Positions 1-10,546 of a stretch of DNA of 36,527 bases are shown piece after piece. The notes below the pieces were generated by a model, which was not told the DNA's origin, did not search any database, and worked only from the letters and a program-made list of their open reading frames with translations. Source of the stretch: Gyrodactylus bullatarudis (taxonomy: Eukaryota; Platyhelminthes; Monogenea; Gyrodactylidea; Gyrodactylidae). The position numbers and the translations under genes are program-made. The stretch's first letter is position 1. Each line of letters starts with the position of its first letter. The stretch is from positions 26,073 through 62,599 of the forward strand of contig SSNU01000304.1 in assembly GCA_012064415.1 (NCBI GenBank), given 5' to 3'.

Positions 1-1417
1 AATCTCTATCGTATGGTATATTTATTTTATAAATTTAATTTTAAGGTGTTCTTGTGTTAAATGTTGTTACTTGTTAGTAATCTTGCATATTTATTTCAGT
101 TTTTAAAAAGGGGCAGAGAGGAGAGGGGAATTTTTGACAGATAAGTCTCAGGTCGTACTGTATGTGGTTAAACTAAAACGGGAATAAAACAGGGGGTGGG
201 GGACACATTTTCTTCTCTGCCCTGTACATGTGCACTGTACAGTTCGAAAATACCCCGATTTCCACTTCTCTAACCTTTGAGCTCAAAATTTTCATCGAGT
301 TTGAAGATCTAAGGCAATTCGATAATTTCATTTCGGATCATTTCTAGACGAAGAATTAGAATTTAGCCAGTGGTTGAGAGAAATTCGCCATTTCCAAGAA
401 GAAGTTTAACTCTTAAATTTTGAATCATTTCCCTGTGTGGTATTTAGGAATTTCAGTTTATTCCTTAAGGCGAATTCTAATTTTTGTCTGATTTTGATTC
501 CATGTTGCTTTAAATCTTCGAAATCGAGGAAAAAAATTTAAAAGTTAAAAAAGGGTAAAATGGGAATATTCGAATTGTCCAAGAGTGGCCAAATTTCTGT
601 TAAATTGAATTTTTTTCCCACTACTAAAATATTGAGTTTCTTTGTAAAAATAGTAAACTCTCTTTTTTTGTCAACTAGCTTTATTTATTTTTATATTTTG
701 TCGGTCAAAAAATCATACTATCAATTCAATTTATCAGAATTTTATTGAGAAATTAGGAATAAAATTTAATTACTCTAATCTGATGTCAATTTCCTTCTTA
801 CTATTCTCCATGAGTGCATCAATTTTCAACAAATAAACTAGCAAAAGTAGATTTGATTGGAATATAACCAACCTATTACCCAAGGTTTTCCTTTTTATAC
901 ATTTCTACACTCAAAGATACTCAAATGTCTTCATCGAAATCGATAAAAAATGTTTAAAAGTGTAAGATGGTAATATTCGAAATGTCCAAGAATGGCCAAA
1001 ATTTTTCGGGTATACTCATCAGTGTGATGCATGCCATATATACAAGGTTTTAGAAAAAATGAACACCAAAAGGTTATTGGTTTAAACATTATAATGACAT
1101 AATTATGTTACATTACAATCGGCTCTAGCCTGTTTCCAGGTGAGCACAGTGTAGTTTTTCATATTTTTAAAATGGAAATTGGTGTTAATTTTTCATAATT
1201 ATTACACTTTTTTTTCTATTAAAGTGTAAGTGTAAGAATATTAAATTATTTGTGAAAACCTTGGCATCGCTTTCTTCTTTTCTCTGCAAAAATGGAAAAT
1301 TTATCGATATCTCAGCTCAAAACCGATATAACTCAGCACTTTTCAACTAAAAATTATCCTTTAACGTTATTCTGATTAAACATCCAAAATATTTTTTGAT
1401 ATAAAACTTCTACCTAG
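1..1417. other. Region upstream of first recognised exon
   Basis: I find no convincing coding exon here. The gene that begins at 1418 must have more 5' sequence, because its first visible exon opens in mid-codon after an acceptor. One possible upstream exon end is a good donor (GTGAGC) at 1140 with a compatible phase, but I could not find its start. The stretch also holds a diverged direct repeat (516-596 and 929-1010). Confidence 0.4.
516..596 (+). repeat. Diverged direct repeat, copy 1 (copy 2 at 929-1010)
   Basis: Both copies run through a TCGAAATCGA-like block, an A-rich stretch, then GTAA(A/G)ATGG, AATATTCGA and TGTCCAAGA(G/A)TGGCCAAA. They lie in the same orientation about 410 bp apart, with scattered substitutions and small indels. 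A small open frame at 560-748 begins inside this repeat and is Phe/Leu-rich, so I do not call it a gene. Family unknown. Confidence 0.6.
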
Positions 1418-4400
1418 ATCATATTGATAAGAGATATAAAAGTTCAAGAGGAAGACCCTCCACCATTCAAAGAAGATCTAGATTTGACAACAACGATAAA
1501 ATTGGTGAGTATACCTGGTTCATTTGAGATTGCTTTGGGTTCTTAAGTTATCAAGAATATAAATAAAATTAATTTTTTTCTCTCATTTTTAGAAAAAGAT
1601 CGAAAAGGTCAGTCTAAAGACTGCAACCTACTCAAAGATGAATACCAAGATGATCAAGCAATCATTGAGAGTAAATCAGATATCGAGGATCCACCGAGTG
1701 TTCCTGAATCAATAAAATCGAATAAAATCCAATCTATGATGAAACCCTTTTCATCCAGTTCACCTCTTCGCTCTAATCAATATTCTGTAAGATTTTAAAA
1801 CTAATTAATCAGCATTCTCATGTAATTTAAATTTAGCCAAAAATGTCTCTTATTTAGAGCCTCAAAAAATAGGACATTATTCCCTGTATTTTAGGACCCT
1901 TAAATTTAGGCAACTACTTGATGAAAAGAATATAGGAAAAATTAAAATTTATTTTCTGATATATTTAATCAAAGGGACCTGCTAACAGTTTTGGGCTTGA
2001 AATTCCGATGCATATTTCGTAATAACTCGCATAGTCTTCATGCGTGATGTAGCTTCTATCCTTGGCATTTTTAAAATGAACTGAATCAAATAAGGGTTTG
2101 CAGAAAATACATTTGCAGATCAATGAAATGAGAGACCTCGAGCGCCTAAATTTTATTTTATGGTAAGGAGATGGTTTTTGTACAGATAGGATTAACGTTT
2201 TAGTTTTTCTTACAATTTGAAATCAACATTAAGACCTAATACAAACAAAATTTAGGCCCTTTTCAGGCCCTAATAAATTTTAAACCAAGCGAGTAATCCA
2301 AAATCGAATTGCATTCATGTGAATAGAAATGAAAATAGACCTCAAACAACAAAAGGACTTTCAGGACTTTTTGATGCCCTATGAGTCATACTAGAGCTTG
2401 GATTTTTTTTGCCAAACTCATTTTCAATCTATATTGTCTGTGAAATAATATTAAGCCTTGTAATCTCTAGAGACTACATGCATTTATCCTCACTTGATTT
2501 GGTTACTGATTGGAAGGCATGTTAAATTCCTGATGGCGTAAACATTTTTATTTCCTCTTGTTTTCTTCTGTTTTAAATGCATGAATATTTTGGTATTAGT
2601 TTTTCTGTAGCTCTTTGTTACTTGTTACTTCTTGGCTTTTTGGTAAAAACTACTCAGAAGCCTCAAATTACGATGATGATGATGATCAAAGTAGGTTAGA
2701 AATCGGAAAATAACATACAAACGATAGAAAAGACTACTATTTTTAGTACTTTATCGTAACTACTATGAAATACGGTAAATTTAGAATAAAGTATCATTTT
2801 CTAAAAAAGCATTCTAAAATAAGCCTAGCACAAAAATTTAAAATAATGACTAAAAATATTTACAACTATCTTCAACGTAGTCAATTCATCATTACAAGCA
2901 GTAGTTATTGATTATTTTAATGCATTCTGATTGGTCAAAATTTCAAGAACCAATCAGAAATTGTCATTCACATGGGTTTCCAAGTTACTAAAACTCAGGT
3001 CCTAAAGTACTCTTGAACTCTTTATTATCATTTTCTAAACCATACAAAATACTGTGCAAGAGATTCAAGATAGTAATTTTTAAGGCTCCGATAATGAACA
3101 ATTTGCTTTGTCATCCAATTAATTCTGACTTTGTGTTGAATCAATCATAAATTTGACTATCTGTTTTTATCTTGAGTAAAATTTACACCAAAATTTAACG
3201 CTCTTATTAAAACAGGATACATCTGATATTAAACCAAAAGAGGATCAAGAGAGCAGTGCCAGAATTAAGTAAGTATTTCATCTCTTCATCCGTTGTTAGC
3301 CGATCATTACGCCATAAAAATAACTTTTCAAGGTCTCCAACTCACATTGATTCTTCCATGGCCGATGATATTGAATGTCCTAAATTAAATGAAAGTAGCC
3401 AAAACCTCAGTAGTAGCTCTATGAACTCTGAGACTAAAGAGCCAGAATTGGAGGAAGAAAAGTTATCCGAGAAAGCTGCCCCTCCTTACCTCTCAATGTA
3501 TGATAATGATCAACTTGATAAAACGATCACAAGCACCGATAAAGATATCCCAGATAAAGACACTATCAGTAAGTAATAGACTTGTATAATATTTCGTCAT
3601 GTTACTGAAACTCAAGGAAAAATTTTGGTAAATCTTTAATTCTTTAAGATGCCTATCATCATCAGTTTTGAACTGAGTCAACCAAGTATTAAATAAAGAA
3701 ACTAGATGATGCCAGTTATTTTACAAATGAGGCCTTTACTCCTGAGGGCATAATCATGCCAGTATCTTTAGTTGGTCGATAATTAGCTAATCGTTAAACA
3801 ATAAAAATCATTTTGAGACATTAATTGCCTGATTTCCTCGAAGATATTCTGAGGGTACTGACTAATGGTCATGCTAGTGATTGGAACGACGAAGATATTT
3901 AAGTGAATAAAAGCTAAATATCTTCGTCATTCCAATCACTAGCATGACCACTAGTAAGTACCCTCAGAATAAAAATCATCTTTCAACCTCAAAAAACATG
4001 GATTGAGTTTATTGATACTTTTTGACGCTCTTGTATTTACAGTTAATAAAATTTAATGATACGTTACATAGAAAACTGATCTAATTAAATAAACTTTGTG
4101 TGAGAAGATAGAAATACTTCCAATTCTAATCTCATCATTTTCCTAGAGGGGTTGGGTGGGAAGACAACTTTTGGTTTTACCCTTGGGGAGCTCATAGGTG
4201 TTACATAATTTGGTTTCTCTAAATCCAAAAGGTAGACTCCAACAACTGTAAACACGCTGGCATTTTTTTCCTTTGGAATCATCTTCTTTCTTTTTTTTAG
4301 TAAATCTTTTCTTCTCAAAATTTAAGACGCCAAAAGAATTATTTGATTGATGCTGAATAAAAATGTTAAAAAGGTTCAAAATTTTGTCATCTCATTTGAG

Positions 4401-6328
4401 AAGCACCAAAAGAACTATGCAAGGGAATCGAAATCTATAAGCTAGTAAAGAAATAATCTAAACAAGACAGGCAGTATACTGAGGAGTCTCAATGAAGAAG
4501 AAGCGTGTCATATGCTTGTCATACATTTTTGGATTATTTCTTAACTAATTTTTAATTAAGATACACGCTGAGTCTTAACTCTATGGCAAGCTGTGTGACT
4601 TCTCCACATTGAATTAGAGATAATTGCACTTATTGAATAAAATTAATGCATACTGTTCAAACTCAGTAAGGCTTTATCGGATGATCTTTTAATAACTTGA
4701 AAAATTTTCACGTCTCATGAGTAATGAATCATAAGATAATAAACTTTAAGACCTTTTTCGATCATTAAAACACTCTCCTACTTAAGTCTTGCTTGAGAGT
4801 AACTTGTTTTCAGGGCATAATTTTAGCCACGTGTTGCTCTTTTCAATGACTTAGAATTTTCTATCAATTTTCAGCCTCTTCAAAATGCTCAAATCATGAT
4901 TTATCTATAAAATCACACAAAACCCAAATCACTCATCGATCCGAGAGTAATAAGACCGTGCCTATGAATCAATTGGAAGTGAATATCTCAGATGAAGATA
5001 CCCTTGCTATGAGTAATGACTCCACTAACAATATCGAAGAATCAGTAAAGCACTCTACCACTGCCCGTTCATCAAGACAATGGATCAACTCCTGTAACAT
5101 GAGTAAATGGAGGAAGCCCCCGCGTAGAAGTCTTTCTCATTCTCCCTCCAGACAGGAATCTTTCATCTCAAAGAAAGAATATTGCAAAATTAATAGCCCA
5201 TCTAGCTTACCTGACGCAGAGAGTTCCACAGATCCTATCATTCCCTGTAATGAACCTTTGTCGATACTTCCAACTCAGCCGACATCATCAGATACAGCAT
5301 CTAGGACATCTTCCTCAGCTTATTTGCTTCCTTTGGATGAGAATGATTATTCTGAGAATGGAGATAAACCATTTGATGCCACATTGCCACCTGCAGATGC
5401 TGGTGTATCGATGCTTTCGGTAAAGTCTACTGAACTTCCTACTGTCTTTGGAGATGAAGATTCGACTATTAACGAATCGTTGAATCTCAAAGAAAAAGAA
5501 GACACAATTCTTGAAGGGGATTCCACTCTGATAAAAGATGAAGCCATCCCAAGGGACCAAAGTATTTACCTTGATGATCTCAATACTCCCAATAATCCAT
5601 GCCAAGTCCAGAGTAATGTCAATGAATGCCTTAGCTCGGAAGAGCCACTTGCTTTTAGTGCTGATGAGGACACTCAACAGTCTCAGAATAGTTCCAGTCA
5701 TGATCCGATTTCATCCTTAACTCAAATGGTGACCAGATCCTCTTCCACAATCTCAACATCAAAAGTTACTCACCCACCCAACCCGGGTAATATGAATCCT
5801 TCTCACTTTGCTAATTATCCCAGGCCTATTCCTCATCACAACCCCAGTTATCCATCTACACCAAACTATGCCAATTCGTTTTATAACCAACAAATACATG
5901 TAAATTATCCAAATTACAATAGTCAACAATCCTTTAATGATAATAAGAATGTTAATATGAATTCATACCCGCAAAACTATCCAATGAGTTATCCAATTAA
6001 CCAAGGATATCAACAACTTGCAAACTCTCCTTCTATTGGTTATCATAATCTCAACGTTTATAACGAGACTCCAATGTACAATCATAATCCATCCGTGTAT
6101 AGTCAGCACCAACATCAGTCGTTCAATCAGATGATGAGTGCACCTGGATATAACTCACCGTCGAATCATCATCTTCAGCCAGGTTCATTCCATCATCCTA
6201 GTAATCTTGGCAATCCAGGTCAATATAATCAACATCAACAACAGCTTCATCCCAACCAACAACGACATCCAGATCAGAATTATCCACATTCCGACCAACG
6301 AAACGATATTCATCCTCAATGGAGATGA
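1418..6328 (+). CDS. Unidentified AT-hook-like protein with a prion-like C-terminus, 5' partial
   Basis: I join five exons by phase: 1418-1504, 1593-1786, 3216-3268, 3333-3568 and 4875-6328. All four introns are GT-AG (donors GTGAGT, GTAAGA, GTAAGT, GTAAGT) and the joined frame stays open for 673 codons to TGA. The visible N-terminal part is basic and carries RGRPS, the core of an AT-hook, a minor-groove DNA-binding motif. The middle is Ser/Asp/Glu-rich without recognisable fold. The last 180 residues or so (from about 5780) are dominated by Asn, Gln, Pro, Tyr, Ser and His with many NYP, SYP and HHP steps, typical of disordered prion-like regions of nuclear or RNA-binding proteins. A conserved domain probably lies upstream of the window. 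A transcription or chromatin role is inference from composition only. Confidence 0.72.
2926..2958. promoter_or_regulatory. Inverted pair of CCAAT boxes
   Basis: TCTGATTGGT and its exact reverse complement ACCAATCAGA are separated by 13 bases, inside the 1787-3215 intron of the first gene. CCAATCAG is a strong NF-Y-type core, and the same octamer occurs in the retroelement modules at 10453 and 12396. It could be an intronic enhancer, a relic terminal repeat or chance. Confidence 0.3.
3846..3970. repeat. Near-perfect 56-bp hairpin (inverted repeat) in an intron
   Basis: The left arm 3846-3901 and right arm 3915-3970 are reverse complements with three mismatches, around a 13-nt loop at 3902-3914. 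It lies in the 3569-4874 intron of the first gene. Transcribed, it would form a long, almost perfect stem. Natural animal miRNA precursors usually have shorter, more interrupted stems, so a foldback mobile element or hairpin siRNA source fits better than a typical miRNA. Confidence 0.8.
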
Positions 6329-6614
6329 CAGGAATTCCTCTCAACAAAAGATATATAAAATATAATATAGAAATATTTAAAGAAATTCAGCTTCAAAGGC
6401 AGACACCCGAGATGTTATTATTATCCATGATAATATTTGATAAGAAAAATTTGACATTTTCCTTCATTTCTAATTCATTCATTTATGCAATACGAGTGGT
6501 ACTGAATAATATTGAGAATATATATTAATAATCAATACAATTTCTCAACTGAAATTTATCATGAGAAATTTATATTAGTTTCGTAGAAGAAATTTTCATA
6601 TCTTATTTTTCATC

Positions 6615-6620
6615 AATAAA
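6615..6620 (+). terminator. Poly(A) signal of the first gene
   Basis: AATAAA about 290 bp past the TGA at 6326-6328, in an AT-rich stretch with no closer canonical hexamer. Confidence 0.5.
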
Positions 6621-8866
6621 CGTGCTTTAAACATAGAAAAAACTTTTTTCCTCACAAAATAGAACACATTTAGTTACAGTATTAGGTTCTCAATTTTTTG
6701 AAAACTTAGTTTAGATGATTTTCCAAAATTCTATTAAAGCTATTTTGGGAATAGTCTTCGCCTTAGATTTGATGATGACGCTAAAAATATGATTTTCCTT
6801 GTTATTTTTTTATTGCGAACCAATCAAATAACTTCTCGAAAAACAGGAGAAGATGAAGATCTATCAAGGAACAAAAAAAATTTTTTTTCAATCAAGATCA
6901 GATCTCAAAGTATGGATCAAAAACAGGGTTAAAAATATTTTTTTAATGATAATTTAATAAAAAGTTTATTTGATGAGTTAGAAATTTTTTTAATGAAAAA
7001 TCAGAATTTTAGAAGAAATTTGACCCCTACTCATGTGATCGACCCAGAAAATCGGATCAGATCAGGGAGAAACAAAAAATTTTTTTCAATAGGACTTGTT
7101 GATCGAAGATCTCTCCGGATTATTCAACCAGTGAGACTAGGAAAGAAACCTCAGTTTTACTTGTAAGTATTTTGATTTTATTCTAAATAACAAAAATTTC
7201 CATTCCTTAATTTGCATTTTCTTCACACACCTAAATTTAAGTAAAAAAATCGAAATTTCAAAAATGTTTTTATCACTAAAAAATTAAATAATGAAAGGCA
7301 TACTTATGAGTAAATATACGAATCATTGAGAATTGAAATTTTTAATAAAAATAAGAACTAATTTCTCTCTGTCAACAATGCAGAAGCTCAAAAATAATCA
7401 CCTTTATTAAATATCTCTAAGTATCTTAGTCTTCGATTTTGATATAAACAAGAGTCTGTAAATATTCTGAAATTTTTCCTAGATCGTGTTTTTAAAATTT
7501 TTATTTTGAATCTGTTCTTTTTTTTGTTTTTTTGTTAGAAATAAATCTGTATTGAATAAAGTAAAAAGAAATTAAATATAAAATTTGTACATAAGCGTAT
7601 AACTTTAAAATAATAATGATATGAGTAATACATCTTGGTTCGGTTAAAAAATAAAGAATAAAAAGAATAGATAGATTCAAAGAAGCAATGAAAAAATTTT
7701 AAGTTCGCCAAAATCTTTGGAATTTCTTCATATCTGTTTTGCGCCAAATAGGAAGAATTGGCGGTTAAATTAGAGAACAGTTGCCCCCTCATATTTCTCT
7801 CTAAGTTTACCTTGAATCGTGTTGGTCTTTTTATTATCGAGGACATGAAAACTCACCGCAAGGGATTTCATCTATGTTAAAAAAACCCTAGTCTCTTTGT
7901 CAGTCAGAAAAATTACTGCAAAACAAGAGGGGGCAAAAGTTCTATAGATTAGCCGAATTGACACCTCTGCGATGGATTTTGAAAAATGTATAAAAATAGA
8001 GCTATTTCTCGATAAATTTGTGGATTAATGATTCTTCCGAAAATCTTAATTTTTTATAGGGTTATTCACCAGGTTAGTATCTTTTTTTAATTATTTTCAC
8101 CAATAGTATATATATTACACCGGTATTATTTTCCTAAGTACAAATGAGTAAACGTGATCCTTCCAAAACATGACTTGGAGCATTATCAACAAACAACAAA
8201 ATCTTTCTTCTGTTAGCTGTTAGCTTAGTCATGGGTTGTGAAGTTGAATACAGGGAATGAATGTCTTTCGTGAATGAATATCTTTAGTGTAAGTATTTAA
8301 AATAAAAAAGGGGATCTATCACATATCCATGTTAGTGTTTTTAAAAACGATTGGGGTACTCTATACACTATAGTATACAGTACAGTTGTACCTGAGACTT
8401 GCGTGAGACTTAGGAAAATCAAACACTTTTCAATCTCCTCCGAAAATATATTTCATATTTTTATGAAGCTACTTGAAAGTAGTATTATTACATATTTTTT
8501 ACAATAATTTTTAATTTTTACATATTTGAATAGAGCTTTTTCTGATCTTTCCATCTGTGTAGCTTTCACTGCAAAGATATTCCGTTTCAAAGTTTTTCAG
8601 ATTTCAATTTACAATAATCATCAATTTTTTTCTCAACTCTGTATACCCAACTATTCATTGTTATTTTAGCGAGTCAATCCTTTCTAAAATATGCTTCATT
8701 ATTTATTTCAGAGGTGTCAAATATTTACGGTTAAACAATGTGTTACGCTTTTTTATTTTTTCTCAGCTTTTTAACACTGAATGAGATTTCATGACGAGTG
8801 TTCGTTCAATATATCGAGTCTATTAAGATCCAGTATTCTGACTATTCATTAAATTTATTTTCCATT
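6621..8866. other. Gene-poor AT-rich stretch
   Basis: I see no supportable gene. The minus-strand open frame at 7535-7846 is Tyr/Phe/Ser-rich with no family resemblance. GA-rich blocks around 6845-6905 and 7040-7125 share short words (GATCAGATC, GAAGATCT, runs of A and T) and may be a diverged repeat. Confidence 0.5.
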
Positions 8867-9061
8867 TTAAGTTTTCTTCTTGAAAATATTTCTTAGGATT
8901 GATCCATAATCTTTTCTAGTCAGTTTAACATTTAAAAAACTCAAAACACCATTAGACTCCTTTTCCATAATAAACTTAATGTTTTCATCTTTGAGAAAAA
9001 GTCCTCTGATGATACATTCGGTTTCATCAACATACCTGATGTAAATATCAGTGAAAGAATT
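8867..9061 (-). pseudogene. Penelope-like reverse transcriptase fragment
   Basis: On the minus strand the frame reads RYVDE, then NIKFIMEKE, then LSFLNVKLTR and IFKKKT. This follows the order of palm and thumb motifs in Penelope-like reverse transcriptases: RYVDD (catalytic Asp pair), IKFT-E-E, LPFLD--I-R and the VYRKPT block. The second catalytic Asp is replaced by Glu, and there is neither an N-terminal RT region nor a GIY-YIG endonuclease. The piece starts abruptly at the edge of the 155-bp arm (9062), so it is a truncated dead fragment joined to it. Other RT clades share parts of these motifs, so the assignment is likely rather than certain. Confidence 0.55.
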
Positions 9062-9146
9062 AATTAGTGCATTTTTGGAATCCTCTGATTGGTTGATCAG
9101 GTTCAAATTTTGAGTTGGTGTTGGCAGGGAGAGGTAGGGACTGCAA

Positions 9147-9386
9147 TTATCGTTTTGTAAGGAAAGAATCTATTTGTAACTGCCCACTGCATCTTTTCCT
9201 TTTCGTTCCCTTTTTGCTAATTGCAGGCTTCTCATTGATTGGCTCGAAACTGATAATTACTGGTTGAGAAATAATTTGATTATCAACTATTGTTGACTTT
9301 TCTGAGTGTGCATTTTCATCAACTGTAACTGTTTCTGGGGATGACATGAAAATGCACTCAGAAAAGTCAACAATAGTTGATAACAC
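9147..9386 (-). pseudogene. C-terminal ORF fragment with a PIP-box-like tail (left arm copy)
   Basis: An open frame of 79 codons ends in a basic patch (GTKRKR) followed by QLQIDSFL near the stop. Q-x-x-I-x-x-F-L resembles the PCNA-interacting (PIP) motif Q-x-x-[ILMV]-x-x-[FY]-[FY], with Leu in the last position. The upstream half is read from a local hairpin (9280-9383), so it is unlikely to be original protein. The tail recurs in the right arm and, diverged, at 18885-19139. I cannot name the full-length protein. Confidence 0.45.
9280..9383. repeat. Hairpin of about 38 bp inside the inverted duplication
   Basis: The left arm from about 9280 (TTATCAACTATTG...) pairs with a right arm ending near 9383 (...CAATAGTTGATAA) with a two-base bulge and a loop of about 26 nt. 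It lies in the spacer just inside the left 155-bp arm. It could be a relic of template switching during insertion. Confidence 0.7.
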
Positions 9387-10105
9387 GGGGGGAAATAAAA
9401 AAATAAATTTTTAGATATATCGATAACTTTTCAGGGTTTGTGCAGAATTTTTCCCAGATTCCAAAAATCTAATTTTTATAAAAATTTATCGAAAAAAAAT
9501 TAAAATTTTCCCAAAAAAACTGAAATTCGCAAAAATCCCAAATTAGATCACATATTTCTTCAAATTACTTGTCTAAAACGCAATTACACAATTAAGCTAA
9601 TTAGCTCATTGAAAAGAACGGGAAATTCTGCGTCTAATGAGGTATATTTCAATATGACGCGAAAAAATCTTCTTTTAAAAAACCAGACGTTAAACTTGGA
9701 GTAGCTGTAAAAACTCACGAAAATTGTCATATTTTTCGGGTTTAAAAGCTCGCTAGAGCTCATATTTTCCATAAATCTCAGAGTGTTAAGACTCTATCCT
9801 ATGCAAAATTTTGTGCTCTTTCTAATGGTCATATTTTTATTTCGATATCTTGTGAAATTCAAATAGATATGCACGGTTTAAGCCAATGGATCCATTCAAG
9901 AAATTAAATCAACCAATCAGAATCAAGCATAAAAATTAATTTATTTTCGAATCTATTGTATAAGGAATAGCTATGAATCTATTCTTGACCTTAAATTGAC
10001 CAGTCATTTTAAGGATTTATCTATTAGTAATAATTTAGAATCATTCTTATTGGTTTGTAACCTTCAAAAGTGACTGGAAATACTCGACGTGATTTTTCTT
10101 GACAA

Positions 10106-10375
10106 ATGCCACCACGTGTTTACATCTGTACAAAAGATCCTAATAAATTCTGTTATATTTGCGGATACTATTTCAGATTAAAACGAATGTACAGTATAAC
10201 TGATTTACTTTGTCAAAAGATAGAAGATTATTTCAGGACGCCCATCATACGTAACACATCTTTTGCCCCTAATAAAATTTGTACATCATGTTATTCCAAA
10301 GTAACAAGCAGAAATCCGTGTTCAACAACAAAAAGGGAACGAAAAGGAAAAGATGCAGTGGGCAGTTACAAATAG
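10106..10375 (+). pseudogene. Truncated zinc-ribbon-like ORF, element-associated
   Basis: The frame starts MPPRVY and contains DPNKFCYICGYY and, some 50 residues later, FAPNKICTSC, giving two CxxC pairs that could bind one zinc ion. From memory, an N-terminal block of this type (KDP-FCYICG ... WAPHICC-SC) occurs in large protein families of aphids, cnidarians and crustaceans that often travel with mobile elements. Soon after the second pair the ORF jumps to the basic tail shared with the left arm. The tail is here out of frame by a small indel, so this frame ends at a premature TAG, while another frame would reach IDSFLTKR and TAA at 10396. I read it as an internally deleted, frameshifted copy. 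Confidence 0.5.
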
Positions 10376-10452
10376 ATTCTTTCCTTACAAAACGGTAATT
10401 GCAGTCCTTACCTCTCCCTGCCAACACCAACTCAAAATTTGAACCTGATCAA

Positions 10453-10496
10453 CCAATCAGAGGATTCCAAAAATGCACTAATTTTCTGTATAAATA
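10453..10496 (+). promoter_or_regulatory. CCAAT plus TATA module, copy 1
   Basis: CCAATCAG at 10453-10460 and TATAAATA at 10489-10496, directly upstream of the hammerhead-like segment and downstream of an ORF tail ending at 10398. The same order recurs at 12396-12433 and 19155-19223. A promoter just after an ORF stop is expected in the terminal repeat of a retroelement. Confidence 0.5.
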
Positions 10497-10546
10497 TCAA
10501 GATTCTGATGAGAACCGGTGAAATAAAAGCTTTATAACTACATATT
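10493..10546 (+). ncRNA. Hammerhead-ribozyme-like segment, copy 1
   Basis: Core box CTGATGA at 10505-10511, 8 nt (10512-10519), then GAAA at 10520-10523. Stem III pairs 10523-10527 with 10531-10535 around the loop AGC, and the presumed cleavage triplet is ATA ending at 10536. Stem I closes with T10504-A10537, an internal loop, and an outer helix AATAT (10493-10497) with ATATT (10542-10546). Stem II is minimal: a G-U closing pair at best. Both core boxes match the hammerhead consensus. Activity is unproven and the ATA triplet is usually weaker than GUC or AUC. Confidence 0.4.

Larger units (their letters stand above)
9062..10483. mobile_element. Inverted duplication of a retroelement end (155-bp arms)
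   Basis: Arms 9062-9216 and 10329-10483 are reverse complements, and I count only two mismatches over 155 bp, so the duplication is young or kept identical. The spacer is 1112 bp. Each arm holds the 3' end of a basic ORF finishing IDSFLTKR and then the CCAATCAG box. On the right the sequence continues into a TATA box and a hammerhead-like segment; on the left it continues into the reverse transcriptase fragment. Penelope-like elements are known to insert as partial tandem or inverted copies, which fits. Confidence 0.75.

Noticed and set aside
560..748. Short plus-strand ORF of 62 codons
   Set aside because: Phe/Leu/Tyr-rich AT-driven frame that begins inside a direct repeat; no splice or family support.
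4085..4379. Overlapping minus-strand ORFs in an intron of the first gene
   Set aside because: Lys-rich and low-complexity, antisense to an intron, no homology that I recognise, and two overlapping frames of similar quality.
7535..7846. Minus-strand ORF of 103 codons
   Set aside because: Aromatic and Ser-rich frame from AT-rich DNA. The first part (MSSIIKRPTRFKVNL) looked protein-like, but nothing upstream or downstream extends it.
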